From Pseudomonas sp. MTM4 (GTDB taxonomy: Bacteria; Pseudomonadota; Gammaproteobacteria; Pseudomonadales; Pseudomonadaceae), in the NCBI RefSeq assembly GCF_019355055.1, contig NZ_CP048411.1, forward strand, positions 2,941,501 through 3,005,500: DNA of 64,000 nt, read 5' to 3'. Position numbers and translations under genes: made by a program. Below the pieces are notes generated by a model. The model searched no databases. It saw nothing but the letters and a program-made list of their open reading frames with translations, and was not told the origin of the DNA. Positions 36,156-49,484 of the stretch are shown here, piece after piece; positions within the stretch are counted from its first letter, which is position 1; each line of letters starts with the position of its first letter.

Positions 36156-36959
36156 ATGAACGTCGTGGACTTGCTCGGCCCTGTCGTTGAGAGGGTTCTT
36201 TCCGCCGGAAAACTGCTGTCTTCAGAGTGGCACCGTATCGGCGGCCCCCGAGGCCACGGGGACAAAGCAGCTATCGACTCCGAGATTGAGGCTCAGCTAC
36301 GTCTAGATCTGCTCGAGCTCCTGCATTGTGATTTCTGGGGTGAGGAAACTGGGACGCACATGACAGGTCACGAGTACTGTTGGGTAGTCGATCCGAACGA
36401 TGGAACAGCGGACTTCCTACAACACCGTGCAGGGTCAGCCATCTCTGTCGGCCTACTTCACAATGCAATCCCTGTTCTAGGGGTGGTCTACGCCCCCATC
36501 GCACCGGATGGTGGTGAGGATTGCATCTCCTGGGCAGAAGGACTGCCAGCAATCATTCGCAATAGGCAAACAGTACATGCTCTGCTTGATCAACTGAGGT
36601 TGACGTCCAACAGCGTGGTACTGGTAAGCACTGCCGCAACAAGCAAACCTGAGCTCAACGCAGAGCTTTGTGCCCCGGCAGAGTTCATTTCAATGCCCAG
36701 CATCGCCTATCGCCTCGCTCGTGCCGCAGCTGGTGATGCTGTCGTGGGTACGTCTCTTGTACCTGTGTCAGCTCATGATGTGGTAGGAGGTCACGCACTA
36801 CTGATCGGCGCAGGCGGCGTGCTCATTGATCAAGATGGCGGGCCGATCACCTATGAATCTGAAGAGCGAATGAAGGAGGTTTCCTTGCGCTGCTTCGGCG
36901 GAGCACCTCAAGCATGTCAAGAGCTTGTCACTAGGGACTGGAAGCGCCTGTTTCGCTAA
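36156..36959 (+). CDS. Inositol-monophosphatase/CysQ-like phosphatase
   Basis: A 267-aa member of the Li+-sensitive phosphatase superfamily: GEE (62-64), DPNDGT (79-84; consensus DPIDGT) and SAHDVVGGHAL in place of the usual WDxAGG. The metal-binding acids are kept, so it is probably active on a phosphomonoester such as an inositol phosphate or 3'-phosphonucleotide. A textbook GCAGGAGG precedes the ATG. First gene inside the Tn7-like left end; lower GC than the core. The non-standard third motif hints at a divergent subfamily. Confidence 0.7.
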   Translation: MNVVDLLGPVVERVLSAGKLLSSEWHRIGGPRGHGDKAAIDSEIEAQLRLDLLELLHCDFWGEETGTHMTGHEYCWVVDPNDGTADFLQHRAGSAISVGLLHNAIPVLGVVYAPIAPDGGEDCISWAEGLPAIIRNRQTVHALLDQLRLTSNSVVLVSTAATSKPELNAELCAPAEFISMPSIAYRLARAAAGDAVVGTSLVPVSAHDVVGGHALLIGAGGVLIDQDGGPITYESEERMKEVSLRCFGGAPQACQELVTRDWKRLFR

Positions 36960-37133
36960 TAATGAGCTGAAAACTCGCACTCAACCGGTGTTGAAAGCAG
37001 GAAATCGTTTGCCAAGCGCGACTATATTCGAGAAGGCGCCCCTTGCGAGCGCCGTCATGCGAAGAGCCGGGAACCAACAGCTCTTAGCGCCCTACGCGCC
37101 GAGAGGAGCGTACAGACCAATCAGCCGAGTTTT

Positions 37134-38846
37134 CTAATCTTCCGTTTCGAACTCGAGTGCTTTTAGCACGCCAATGAGAGCCTGGTCGCAGCCTTCTGCA
37201 ATATGGAAAAAATGAGCTCGAAAATTACCGTGGGTAGCACGGGCCTCGCGAATTGCGACCTCTTTTTTCTCATGGGTCGCGTGCCCGCGGATCTCATTGC
37301 GAAGCTCATGGAGCTTTTTCATAGGAGCCAGAAGTTGTTTGGCAGCCTCCTCACTCAGAGTGCTTCCAAGCAGAATTTCATGAAGAAGCTTCAGCGAGCG
37401 CCACACAGACTCTACTTCTCGCCCTTTTTCTTGGGCGATCTTTCGCAGAGGTTTATCTAGAAAGCCCTCCACCAGCAATTGGTCGAGCGCCAAGATTTCA
37501 TCTCCCCATTCTTTCGGGGAGTCGGTAGCCGGGGCCAGTACGCTATCCATCAGTGCATCGCCTCTCCGGTTCCACCATTCCGGGCTAGCCTTATCCAGCG
37601 CTCTCACCTTATTTCTTAAAGAAGTTAAGGGGTCGTAGGTCGTGCACCACTGCCCCTCTATATCCGTCCGATGGGCTCGTGCCGAGATGGATGACTTCGG
37701 CCATTCGTTGAATGTCTTCCAGTAGTTTTGCTCTGCAATAGGAAGCTTGGCGAGGTCGCCGATGTAAACGTGGACTTGACCTGCCTCATTTATGTCGTAC
37801 GACTTGATGTGCCAAGCTCCGCGGCAGGAGATGCTTCGGTCTTCGAGCGTGTATTTTTCTGGGTCCGCCTTGAAGCGCTGGAGAACCTCGGGCCTAAAGA
37901 ATGCGGGAGATATCTGCCACGGCAGGTCGCTTTGCTCGAAGTAGCTGACGATATGAAGCGGGCTAGCGGACGTCTCGACATTGCGATCATTTTTGCGGTC
38001 GTAAATTTTGAAAACTGCATATTCCCGGTCAGGGTCACCTTCAAAATCCCTGCACCACGCCTCTTCCTGTTCAGCCAGGGTTGTTTGTGAGCGCACAACC
38101 ATAGCGCCGTGCATAAAGCTGGCACGAGCGGCTGAACCGCCATGGTAAAAAAGATCCTCCCCATCGCGATGGTAGCGGCTTAGGTCATTCCAGCCGCTGA
38201 AGCTACCGCGAACGGTCCGCGTGAAGTCAAACTTGATAACCAGCGCTAGATCCGCGACTGCCATGTAGATGTCCAGATCTTTGCGAAGAATCGTTACGAC
38301 TTCTCTACCTTCCAACTGCTCATCAATTGGAAGCGTCATAATCCGTATCACATCCTCGATATCCCCATTGCCGTCTAGGCGACAGTAGGCATTCCGCTCG
38401 GGGATATAGTGAATGTCTAGGCAGTGGACGAGTTTCTGGCTGACTTCAATTGGAGCCGGGCCTTTGTGCACTCCCGAAAAATATCGCCTTGTGACGAGCG
38501 TCTCGCCGCCAGAGAGGGCTGATACCCGGTCATTCGGAAATGGTGGCTCTAGGTATACGCGGTAACCTTCAGCTGCGCTCCAAGACTTTTGAATCTTCCA
38601 AGCTGCATCAGTGCAAAGCGACGTATTCTGAAGCGCGTCTCCGTCAACCGGTGTGACGTTAACGGTTGGTACTAGAGCTCCGACGATCAGTACCGCGGGA
38701 GCGGATGCATAGATGACGGTCTCATCAGCATGCGCATTCGTGACCAGGTACTGCGAGGCTTGTTCAGCATCCACGTACCAATGATCATCTGGATTCATTG
38801 GCGCGGTCGCGAGCGCTATTAGATCCTTGGCTTCAAATCGGCGCAT
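37134..38846 (-). CDS. Uncharacterised 570-aa protein with HEPN-like C-terminus
   Basis: Not recognised as a known family. No signal peptide or membrane helix. The N-terminal ~400 residues are mixed alpha/beta without a motif I know. The C-terminus is helical and contains LHELRNEIRGH (R516, H522), which fits the RxxxxxH signature of HEPN ribonuclease domains, often found in anti-phage and toxin proteins. It stands alone, facing the phosphatase gene. Base composition is lower in GC than the flanking core. A defence role is a hypothesis from motif and location only. Confidence 0.6.
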   Translation of the reverse strand: MRRFEAKDLIALATAPMNPDDHWYVDAEQASQYLVTNAHADETVIYASAPAVLIVGALVPTVNVTPVDGDALQNTSLCTDAAWKIQKSWSAAEGYRVYLEPPFPNDRVSALSGGETLVTRRYFSGVHKGPAPIEVSQKLVHCLDIHYIPERNAYCRLDGNGDIEDVIRIMTLPIDEQLEGREVVTILRKDLDIYMAVADLALVIKFDFTRTVRGSFSGWNDLSRYHRDGEDLFYHGGSAARASFMHGAMVVRSQTTLAEQEEAWCRDFEGDPDREYAVFKIYDRKNDRNVETSASPLHIVSYFEQSDLPWQISPAFFRPEVLQRFKADPEKYTLEDRSISCRGAWHIKSYDINEAGQVHVYIGDLAKLPIAEQNYWKTFNEWPKSSISARAHRTDIEGQWCTTYDPLTSLRNKVRALDKASPEWWNRRGDALMDSVLAPATDSPKEWGDEILALDQLLVEGFLDKPLRKIAQEKGREVESVWRSLKLLHEILLGSTLSEEAAKQLLAPMKKLHELRNEIRGHATHEKKEVAIREARATHGNFRAHFFHIAEGCDQALIGVLKALEFETED

Positions 38847-39357
38847 CTTCCCTCTCGCACTACCATTGGTTCGGTAGAGCCTAATCTCCGCTCCGGCGCT
38901 GTACAGGTCAATCCCATAAAGGTTCGCAAGGTACCTTGGCTAACCACGGCAACGCTCTACTCTCTGAAGCCAATAGGCCCATGCACAGTCGACAGGCCTT
39001 GTCACATGCTGCTGTGTGAGGGTGACATGAGCGACCGCTAGTACCCGTTTTCTGCGCTTCACGACCGGCTGCAATCGGCCAAAAGCAGCCGCTCGGATAT
39101 CTCTGCAAAAGCTGGGCTCTTCACTCGACGAAGAAATCGAGCCGTGTTGAGATCTGTGTCTATACTTTGACTGTTCAAAAATCTGGTTTAGCTCTTGGGG
39201 TATGGTGCATTTGTCATGCAGTTCTACTGAAGCTGGAGCATCGATTTTGCCTGGCTAGCATCACACAGAAACCATATTTCTAATGGGCAAACAGTCATTT
39301 TTTGGACCGCAGCGATATCGATGGATCTCATGAAAGCCAAAAATAAGGAATAGCTAT
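38847..39357. other. Intergenic region between the 570-aa gene and yegP-like gene
   Basis: Some 510 bp with no supported gene; it becomes AT-rich toward 39150-39350 and should hold promoters in both directions. At 39063-39088 (minus strand) there is a segment similar to one at 39790-39813 (plus strand); the shared core is CTTxTGGCCGxTT. Confidence 0.45.
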
Positions 39358-39693
39358 ATGTCTGGGACGTTTGAAATATACAACGACAAAGCGGGTGAAT
39401 TTCGTTTTCGGCTCAAAGCCAACAATGGCCAAGCAATTCTGGCCAGCGAGGGCTACAAGGATAAGTCTGGATGTCTAAATGGAGTCGAGTCAGTCAAAAA
39501 AAATGCGCCTGATGATGCACGCTACGAGCGTAAGGCCAGCGGGGCTGACAAGTTTATGTTCAACCTTAAGGCGGGTAATCACCAAGTAGTCGGGACGAGC
39601 CAGTCATATGCCTCCGAAGCCTCACGCGACAAGGGTATCGAGTCGGTGAAAAACCACGCACCCGACGCTAAGGTTGTTGAGGTGGGCAATTAA
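39358..39693 (+). CDS. YegP-family (DUF1508) protein
   Basis: A 111-aa protein made of two DUF1508 repeats: FEIYNDKAGEFRFRLKANNG at about 4-23 and DKFMFNLKAGNHQVVGTSQ at about 61-79, each ending in a GxESVKxxAPD block. The family is small and beta-rich; its function is unclear. AAGGA lies seven bases before the ATG. Confidence 0.8.
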   Translation: MSGTFEIYNDKAGEFRFRLKANNGQAILASEGYKDKSGCLNGVESVKKNAPDDARYERKASGADKFMFNLKAGNHQVVGTSQSYASEASRDKGIESVKNHAPDAKVVEVGN

Positions 39694-39804
39694 TCGCTTC
39701 AGTCTGTTCAAAATCACTTGGGCATTTCGTTGAGATGGGCGGCTGAGTATTCTTAATAGCCGCTTTTCCCTGCTCGGATGTGATCGACCGCTTCTGGCCG
39801 GTTA

Positions 39805-39829
39805 GCGACGGTCTGACTTCGACCGTCGC
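39805..39829. terminator. Strong hairpin at the end of the recombinase remnant
   Basis: GCGACGGTC-TGACTTC-GACCGTCGC: a perfect 9-bp stem with a seven-base loop between the converging yegP-like gene and recombinase remnant. No T-run follows, so it could be a terminator or a recombination-site arm. Confidence 0.45.
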
Positions 39830-39838
39830 AATATATGG

Positions 39839-40192
39839 TCAGACCTCGGTCTGCTCCGCCATTTCCAGAGCGTCATCGACCTCAATCCCAAGATATCGGA
39901 CGGTGCTCTCAAGCTTCGTATGGCCGAGCAGAATTTGAATCGCCCGTAGGTTCTTCGTCCTGCGATAGATCAGCGATGCCTTCGTACGTCTCATCGTGTG
40001 TGTGCCATATATGGCAGGATCTAGGCCAATGGCTTTTACCCAGCCTTTGACGATACGAGCGTATTGACGAGTGGATAGATGGTCTGATGTATGCAGCCTG
40101 CTCGGGAAAAGGCAGTCCTGGCTCCGGAGCTGTGCTTGATGTATCCAGGCGGCGAGAGCAGACCGTGTTTCCCTAGTGTGCGCTCTCTTGCT
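39839..40192 (-). pseudogene. Tyrosine-recombinase (phage-type integrase) remnant
   Basis: The minus strand encodes the C-terminal 117 residues of a tyrosine recombinase: LSTRQYARIVKGWV, then HTMRRTKASLIYRRT (the HxxR box), LLGHTKLESTVRYLG (catalytic H and Y) and a stop. The upstream part has no initiation site and the family N-terminus is missing, so this is a truncated relic. It lies directly before the phosphite operon and points to an earlier integration event. Confidence 0.75.
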
Positions 40193-40449
40193 TGGATGGC
40201 ATTACGTTCTGGCCCAACGTTACTGTAGCGAATCCGCAGCAGTATCAATCAAAGCCTCCTGTATCCCGCGTGAAGAAAGACGCTACGTTGCGCCCGTTCT
40301 TCCACGGCTTCGCTTGCCGCCCCGCTACGGCAGATTCGAAGTATTCATCGAAATGTCATCCTTTAGAAGCAGTGCGGTAACAAGGAATTTCTACCCTTTG
40401 CATCGCGAACCGCAATTGTGCGGCCAGCAATATTGCGAAAGGTGATCAA
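40193..40449. promoter_or_regulatory. Promoter region of ptxA
   Basis: A 257-bp stretch with no gene. It contains ATGTCAT (around 40350), a 6/7 match to a PHO-box half-site CTGTCAT, but I do not find a well-spaced second half-site. In P. stutzeri WM88 the ptx genes respond to phosphate starvation through PhoB, so a PhoB site is expected here. Confidence 0.35.
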
Positions 40450-44855
<4,406 letters not shown>

Positions 44856-44896
44856 GGTGATGGATGGTTGCGATCCAGCGCTTGGCTTGTCAGCCT

Positions 44897-45267
44897 AGGG
44901 AAACTCTGAAAAAGACTTTCTGATTTGGCAAAATACCGCGACCCCACCCACCGAGTTTCCCGATGAAGCAGATGACCTTCGCCGACGCCGAGTACGCTGG
45001 CAAGCGCAAGCAAACCCGCAAGGAGTTGTTCCTGATCGAGATGGATCGGGTGGTGCCGTGGAAGGGCTTGATTGCTTTGATCGAGCCACATTATCCGAAG
45101 GGTGAAGGTGGCCGTCCGGCCTACCCGTTGATGGCGATGCTGCGTGTGCATCTGCTGCAGAACTGGTTCGGCTACAGCGATCCAGCGATGGAGGAAGCGC
45201 TGTACGAAACCACGATCCTGCGCCAGTTTGCCGGGCTGAACCTGGAGCGCATCCCCGACGAAACCAC
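44897..45267 (+). mobile_element. IS5-family insertion-sequence remnant
   Basis: Starts with GGGAAACTCTGAAAAAG, a typical IS5-type end, and a transposase frame (from 44963) MKQMTFADAEYAGKRKQTRK... that stops matching after LERIPDETT. About 100 of the usual 320-330 residues remain; the DDE catalytic residues and right end are lost. The break joins the promoter of the metallo-beta-lactamase pseudogene. Confidence 0.7.
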
Positions 45268-45364
45268 GGGGTGCTGCTGGTCCGCAAGTGACCCGCTGCG
45301 ATTGAACGCCGGCGGCCAACCGGCGCTCACATCCGTAACCCTCACGGATTACGGAGGCACACGC

Positions 45365-45962
45365 ATGCTGGTATTCGAGTCGATCTACACCGAAGGTCTG
45401 GCGCAGATTTCCTATCTGGTGGGCGACAGCAAGGCCGCCGTCGCCGCGGTGATCGATCCGCGGCGCGACGTCGAGGTCTACCTCGACCTGGCGCGCGACA
45501 AGGGCCTGCGCATCGCCTATGCCATCGAGACGCACATCCACGCCGACTTCGTTTCCGGCGCCCAGGCGCTGGCCGAACGCTGCGGCGCCGAGATCATCGG
45601 CGGACTACGCCTTCGGGCTGCGTCAGGTGGACGACGGCGAGGTGCTGGAACTGGGTCAGGTCAGCCTGGAAGTGCTGCACTCGCCAGGCCACACCCCCGA
45701 GCACATCTCGCTGCTGCTACGTGACAGCCAGCAGGGCGAAGCGCCCTTCGCGCTGTTCACCGGCGATACGCTGTTCAACCTCGACGTCGGCCGCCCCGAC
45801 CTGCTCGGCGAGGACAGCACCAAGCAGCTGGCAGCGCAGCTCTACGCCACGCTGTTCACCCGCTACCTGCCGCTCGGCGAACGCATCGAGATCTACCCCT
45901 GCCACGGCGCCGGCTCGGCCTGCGGCAAATCCATCGGTGACCGTCGCCACTCCACCCTCGGC
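45365..45962 (+). pseudogene. Frameshifted MBL-fold hydrolase ([25 protein letters not shown])
   Basis: Frame one gives MLVFESIYTEGLAQISYLVG and HIHADFVSGAQAL (HxHxDH-like site) up to GAEIIGG near 45600. The protein then continues in another frame as DYAFGLRQVDDGEVLELGQV, HSPGHTPEHISLLL, FTGDTLFNLDVGRPDLLG and CHGAGSACGKSIGDRR. The break is a small indel. The end after STLG is also lost, removing the C-terminal rhodanese-like part expected in this family. Good ribosome binding site (GGAGG). Non-functional unless recoded. Confidence 0.75.
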
Positions 45963-46094
45963 AAATGGCCAATCGCTTTTTCCACCGGCCAGAGGCACAG
46001 GTACTGCCGGATAAGGCTGCGCCGTTATCCACCCTACGCCCCGTCGATCACCCGATGCGCAGGGTGGAAAACGGCCAGCGGCCTTTCCCACACG

Positions 46095-47705
46095 TCAGTA
46101 TTCGACTTGCAGTTCGGCGCTGCGCGGTTCGGCTTGGCAGGCCAGCGCCCAGCCCTGACGCACCTCGCTTTCGCTCAGCACCTGGTTGCTGCGCATGCTC
46201 ACGCTGCCCTCCACCACCCGGCACTTGCAGGCGGCGCAGACACCCGAGCGGCACGCGCTCGGCGGTTGCAGGCCAGCCTGTTCCATGGCCTCCAGCAGCA
46301 CCTCGCCGCGCGGCACGTCCAGCTCGTGACGGCGACCGTCGAGCGCGACCCGCAGGCGGCTGCGGCGCCCGCCCGGTGCGGCCGTCGGCGCTGCGGCGGC
46401 AAAGCGTTCCAGATGGATACGCGCCGCATCCACACCCCGCTCGCCCAGCGCGGCACCCGCGGCATCCATGAACGGTTGCGGCCCGCAGATGAAGGCGTCG
46501 GCGGCTGACCAGTCAGCGATCTTCGTGGCAATCGCCGGGCCGCTCGGCACACCCTGCTCGGCATCGAGCCAGATGCGCAGCTGCAGGCGATCGGGGTAAC
46601 GCGCAGACCACTCGGCCAGCTCCTCGGCAAAGATCAGCGAGGCGGCATCGCGGCTGGCATAGAACAGCCGTACCTGCCCGCTGCCCTCGACCAGCGCCGC
46701 CTGCAGGATCGCCATCAGCGGCGTGATACCGCTGCCGGCGCCGAGCAGCAGCAGATCGTCATCCAGGTTGCGCGGCACGAACACGCCGGCCGGCGGCAGC
46801 GCCTCGATGCAATCGCCGGCCTGCAGGTTGTCCAGCAGCCAGTTCGACGCGCGGCCGCCGGGCACCCGCTTGATGGTGATGCGCAGCGCGCCATCCGCCT
46901 GCGGTCGCTGCGACAGCGAGTAGCAGCGCAGCAGCGCCGGCTCGGCAGCGGGCACCTTCAGCGTGAGGAACTGCCCCGGCTGCGCGGCAAAGCGTGCGCG
47001 CTGGGCGGCCGGCACCTGCAGGGTGAACGAGCAGCTGTCGGCGGTTTCGGCCTGGCGTGAGACGATGCGCAGACGGGTGAACTCCCCGGCGGCAGGCGCT
47101 GGCGCCGATGCGAACGCGGTCGCGACCGACGTCGTTGCCGGTGTCGACGTCGAAGCCGAAGGTGCAGTCGAAGCCGGCCCCGCCTTGGGCACGCCGCGCA
47201 GCATCGGCCATACCGACTTGCGGCGGAACAGCAGCACATAGCCGACATGCAGGCCGATCAGCCACAGCCCCAGATTGGCGAAGAACTCGTGCACCTCCTC
47301 GGCATCGCCCATCCAGCCGATGAAATCGATGTCGCTGGCAGCGCCGAAGACATCCGGCCCCACGCCCGGCAGGGCGGCCAGCACATCGCCGTTGTCGACC
47401 ATACCCAGGCCGACCACGCTGGCAATGGCGAAACTGCCCAGCGCGCCGACCGTCAGCCACTTGCCGACGCTCGACAGGCCGGGCTTGCTCCGCTGGCCCT
47501 TCGGCGGCAGCAACTGCGGGAAGCCGCGCAGGCGCAGCGGCACGATCAGCAGGCGCCACATCAACAGCGCCACCAGGCCATAGCCCAACCAGATATGCAG
47601 CGTCTCGGCGTCGTCACCGCTGAGGTAGGCGCCAAGAAAGAAACCGGCCAGCAGCCAGTGGAACAGACGGAAACGATTGAAAGCAGCCACGACGGCGATC
47701 CTCAT
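46095..47705 (-). CDS. Cytochrome b561 / ferredoxin-NAD(P)H reductase / 2Fe-2S fusion
   Basis: A 536-aa fusion: N-terminal b561-type membrane domain (about 1-175, helices with His residues), a Pro/Ala/Thr linker (about 176-210), an FAD/NAD-binding reductase domain (about 210-430; RCYSLSQRP and GSGITPLMAIL) and a C-terminal plant-type [2Fe-2S] domain with C485, C490, C493 and C523 (Cx4Cx2Cx29C). It could pass electrons from NAD(P)H through iron-sulfur to membrane heme and on to the two c-type cytochromes encoded divergently. The direction of flow and final acceptor are not shown. Confidence 0.8.
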   Translation of the reverse strand: MRIAVVAAFNRFRLFHWLLAGFFLGAYLSGDDAETLHIWLGYGLVALLMWRLLIVPLRLRGFPQLLPPKGQRSKPGLSSVGKWLTVGALGSFAIASVVGLGMVDNGDVLAALPGVGPDVFGAASDIDFIGWMGDAEEVHEFFANLGLWLIGLHVGYVLLFRRKSVWPMLRGVPKAGPASTAPSASTSTPATTSVATAFASAPAPAAGEFTRLRIVSRQAETADSCSFTLQVPAAQRARFAAQPGQFLTLKVPAAEPALLRCYSLSQRPQADGALRITIKRVPGGRASNWLLDNLQAGDCIEALPPAGVFVPRNLDDDLLLLGAGSGITPLMAILQAALVEGSGQVRLFYASRDAASLIFAEELAEWSARYPDRLQLRIWLDAEQGVPSGPAIATKIADWSAADAFICGPQPFMDAAGAALGERGVDAARIHLERFAAAAPTAAPGGRRSRLRVALDGRRHELDVPRGEVLLEAMEQAGLQPPSACRSGVCAACKCRVVEGSVSMRSNQVLSESEVRQGWALACQAEPRSAELQVEY

Positions 47706-47747
47706 TGAATGGATGCCGCCTTTGTATTCCTGCGAGCTGAAACGAAA

Positions 47748-47775
47748 CTGAACGCCGCCAGCCGCTGCGGTTCAG
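47748..47775. promoter_or_regulatory. Inverted repeat in the divergent cytochrome promoter region
   Basis: CTGAAC-N16-GTTCAG lies midway between the divergent b561-fusion and DUF1924 genes. It could be an operator acting on both. No matching repeat elsewhere in the window was found by eye. Confidence 0.35.
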
Positions 47776-47830
47776 CTTGGCGTAAGGCGGCGCGCCTAGG
47801 CTGCACTCATTCCCAACCGGAGAGCGCACC

Positions 47831-48238
47831 ATGAAAGCCCGCTGGATCATCCTCCTGTCCTGCTGCCTGAGCCTGCCCGCCCTGGCCGAAACCGAACACC
47901 CACTGCTGCCCGGCTACGCCGCCCAGGCGCGCCAGGAGAATCCGAACTTCGCCGGTTTCTCCGCCGAGCGCGGCAAGGCGCTGTACTTCGCCGAGGAGCA
48001 GCGCAACGGCAAGACCATGAGCTGCACCACCTGCCACACCGCCGACCCGCGTCAGCCCGGCAAGACGCCGGCGCACCGCAAAGTCGATCCGCTCGCCCCG
48101 GCAGCCAACCCCGAGCGCTTCACGGACCTGAAGAAGGTCGAGAAATGGTTCCGCCGCAACTGCGACGACGTCTACGCCCGTGAATGCACCGCGCAGGAAA
48201 AGGGTGACTTCATCAGCTGGATCGACAGCATCAAGTAA
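47831..48238 (+). CDS. DUF1924 c-type cytochrome
   Basis: A 135-aa secreted monoheme protein: signal peptide 1-19, heme motif CTTCH (65-69), and a C-terminal region FTDLKKVEKWFRRNCDDVYA typical of DUF1924. The heme partner of the diheme cytochrome gene 11 bp downstream. Probably periplasmic electron carrier for the b561 fusion protein. Confidence 0.82.
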   Translation: MKARWIILLSCCLSLPALAETEHPLLPGYAAQARQENPNFAGFSAERGKALYFAEEQRNGKTMSCTTCHTADPRQPGKTPAHRKVDPLAPAANPERFTDLKKVEKWFRRNCDDVYARECTAQEKGDFISWIDSIK

Positions 48239-48249
48239 GGAGCCCCGCC

Positions 48250-48774
48250 ATGAAGATTGCACCCCTTGCTGCCGTCGCCGGGCTGGGCCTGACCCTGGTA
48301 CTGGCCGGCCTCAGCTTCGCCGATGACGACGACCATCACGAGCGCAAGGGCTACAAGCGGCCCAAGCGCCTGTCGGTACCCAGCGACGCGCCGCTGGTGT
48401 GGAAGGAAGAATGCGCTGCCTGCCACATGCTCTATTCTCCCGGCCTGCTGCCTGCCGATGCCTGGCGCGAGCAGATGCGCACCCTGGGCGATCACTACGG
48501 CAGCAACGCGTCGCTGGACCCGGTGCAGGAAAAGGAAATCCTCGACTTCCTGGTCCGCGCCTCGGCCGTCAACCGCCTGCCGGTGGAGCCGTCACCCACC
48601 GCCGGCGAGCCGCCACGCATCAGCCAGACGCGCTGGTTCGAGCACAAACACGACGAGGTCAGCGAAGCCAAGTTCGCCCGCGAGTCGGTCGGCGGCCGCT
48701 TCAACTGCGTGGCCTGCCATCGCGACGCAGAAAAAGGCGACTTCGACGAGGACCGGGTGAAGATTCCGCGCTGA
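48250..48774 (+). CDS. Diheme cytochrome c
   Basis: A 174-aa protein: signal peptide 1-24, an Asp/His-rich stretch DDDDHHERK right after it that may bind metal, and two heme motifs CAACH (55-59) and CVACH (153-157). Fits the DHC family (PF09626 type). Co-transcribed with the DUF1924 gene; AGGAG precedes the ATG. Confidence 0.85.
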   Translation: MKIAPLAAVAGLGLTLVLAGLSFADDDDHHERKGYKRPKRLSVPSDAPLVWKEECAACHMLYSPGLLPADAWREQMRTLGDHYGSNASLDPVQEKEILDFLVRASAVNRLPVEPSPTAGEPPRISQTRWFEHKHDEVSEAKFARESVGGRFNCVACHRDAEKGDFDEDRVKIPR

Positions 48775-48787
48775 GACAAAAATAGCC

Positions 48788-48813
48788 GGAACATTTTGCC
48801 AACCGTTGCGTTA
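48788..48813 (+). promoter_or_regulatory. ECF-type promoter upstream of the sigma-factor gene
   Basis: GGAAC, a 16-base spacer, then CGTTA, 110 bases before the sigma-factor ATG. The same two boxes with the same 16-base spacing recur before the DnrO-like gene, so it is probably autoregulation by this sigma factor. Confidence 0.6.
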
Positions 48814-48923
48814 TATCCCTGCGGCAACCCGGACGGCAGCGCATGGGCACTGCAAAAACCGAGGCGTTGGCAACGCAGCAGGTTTTAGCGGCGCCCTGCG
48901 CGGTCAGCCCAGACGAGCGCTTA

Positions 48924-49484
48924 ATGAACGACAGCGAACAGGACCTCATCCAGCAGGCCGCGCGTGGTGATCGCCAGGCGTTCGGCACGCTGGTGCGCGT
49001 CCATCAGGCGCGGGTCTTCCACTTCCTCCGTCGCCTGCTCGGCAGCGCCGACGAGGCCGCGGACCTGACTCAGGAAACGTTCATCCGCGCCTTCCAGGCG
49101 CTCCCCAGGTGGCGCCCGGAAGCACGCTTGCAGACCTGGTTGCTGCAGATCGCACGCAATGCCGCGCTGGATGCGCTGCGCCAGCGGCAACGCCACGTCG
49201 ACGTGGCGCCGGAGGAACTGGCCGAGCCGGTCGATCCGGCGCCATCGCCGCTGAGCCGGCTGCAGACCGGGCGCGATCTGGCATTGCTGGAACGCTTGCT
49301 GGCCCGCCTGCCCCACGAACAGCGCGAGATCCTGCTGCTGCGCGAAGTGGAGGGGCTGGCCTACGACGAACTGGCCGCCACGCTGCAGCTCAACGCCGGC
49401 ACCGTCAAGTCGCGCCTGGCACGCGCCCGCGAGGCGCTGCTGCACGGCTATCGCCAGGCCAACGGAGGCACCCTCGATGACTGA
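48924..49484 (+). CDS. RpoE-like ECF sigma factor
   Basis: A 186-aa ECF sigma: region 2 (DLTQETFIRAFQALPRW) and region 4 (EGLAYDELAATLQLNAGTVKSR). I favour the MNDSEQDLIQ start; an upstream Met adds 27 residues of low quality. The stop overlaps the anti-sigma start by 8 bp. With the anti-sigma and a metal-sensor-like protein it resembles a CnrYXH-type envelope or metal-stress unit. Confidence 0.82.
   Translation: MNDSEQDLIQQAARGDRQAFGTLVRVHQARVFHFLRRLLGSADEAADLTQETFIRAFQALPRWRPEARLQTWLLQIARNAALDALRQRQRHVDVAPEELAEPVDPAPSPLSRLQTGRDLALLERLLARLPHEQREILLLREVEGLAYDELAATLQLNAGTVKSRLARAREALLHGYRQANGGTLDD

Noticed and set aside
45266..45364. Transposase-hydrolase fusion protein
   Set aside because: The open frame is accidental; the hydrolase has its own GGAGG and ATG at 45365 and the transposase homology ends before it.
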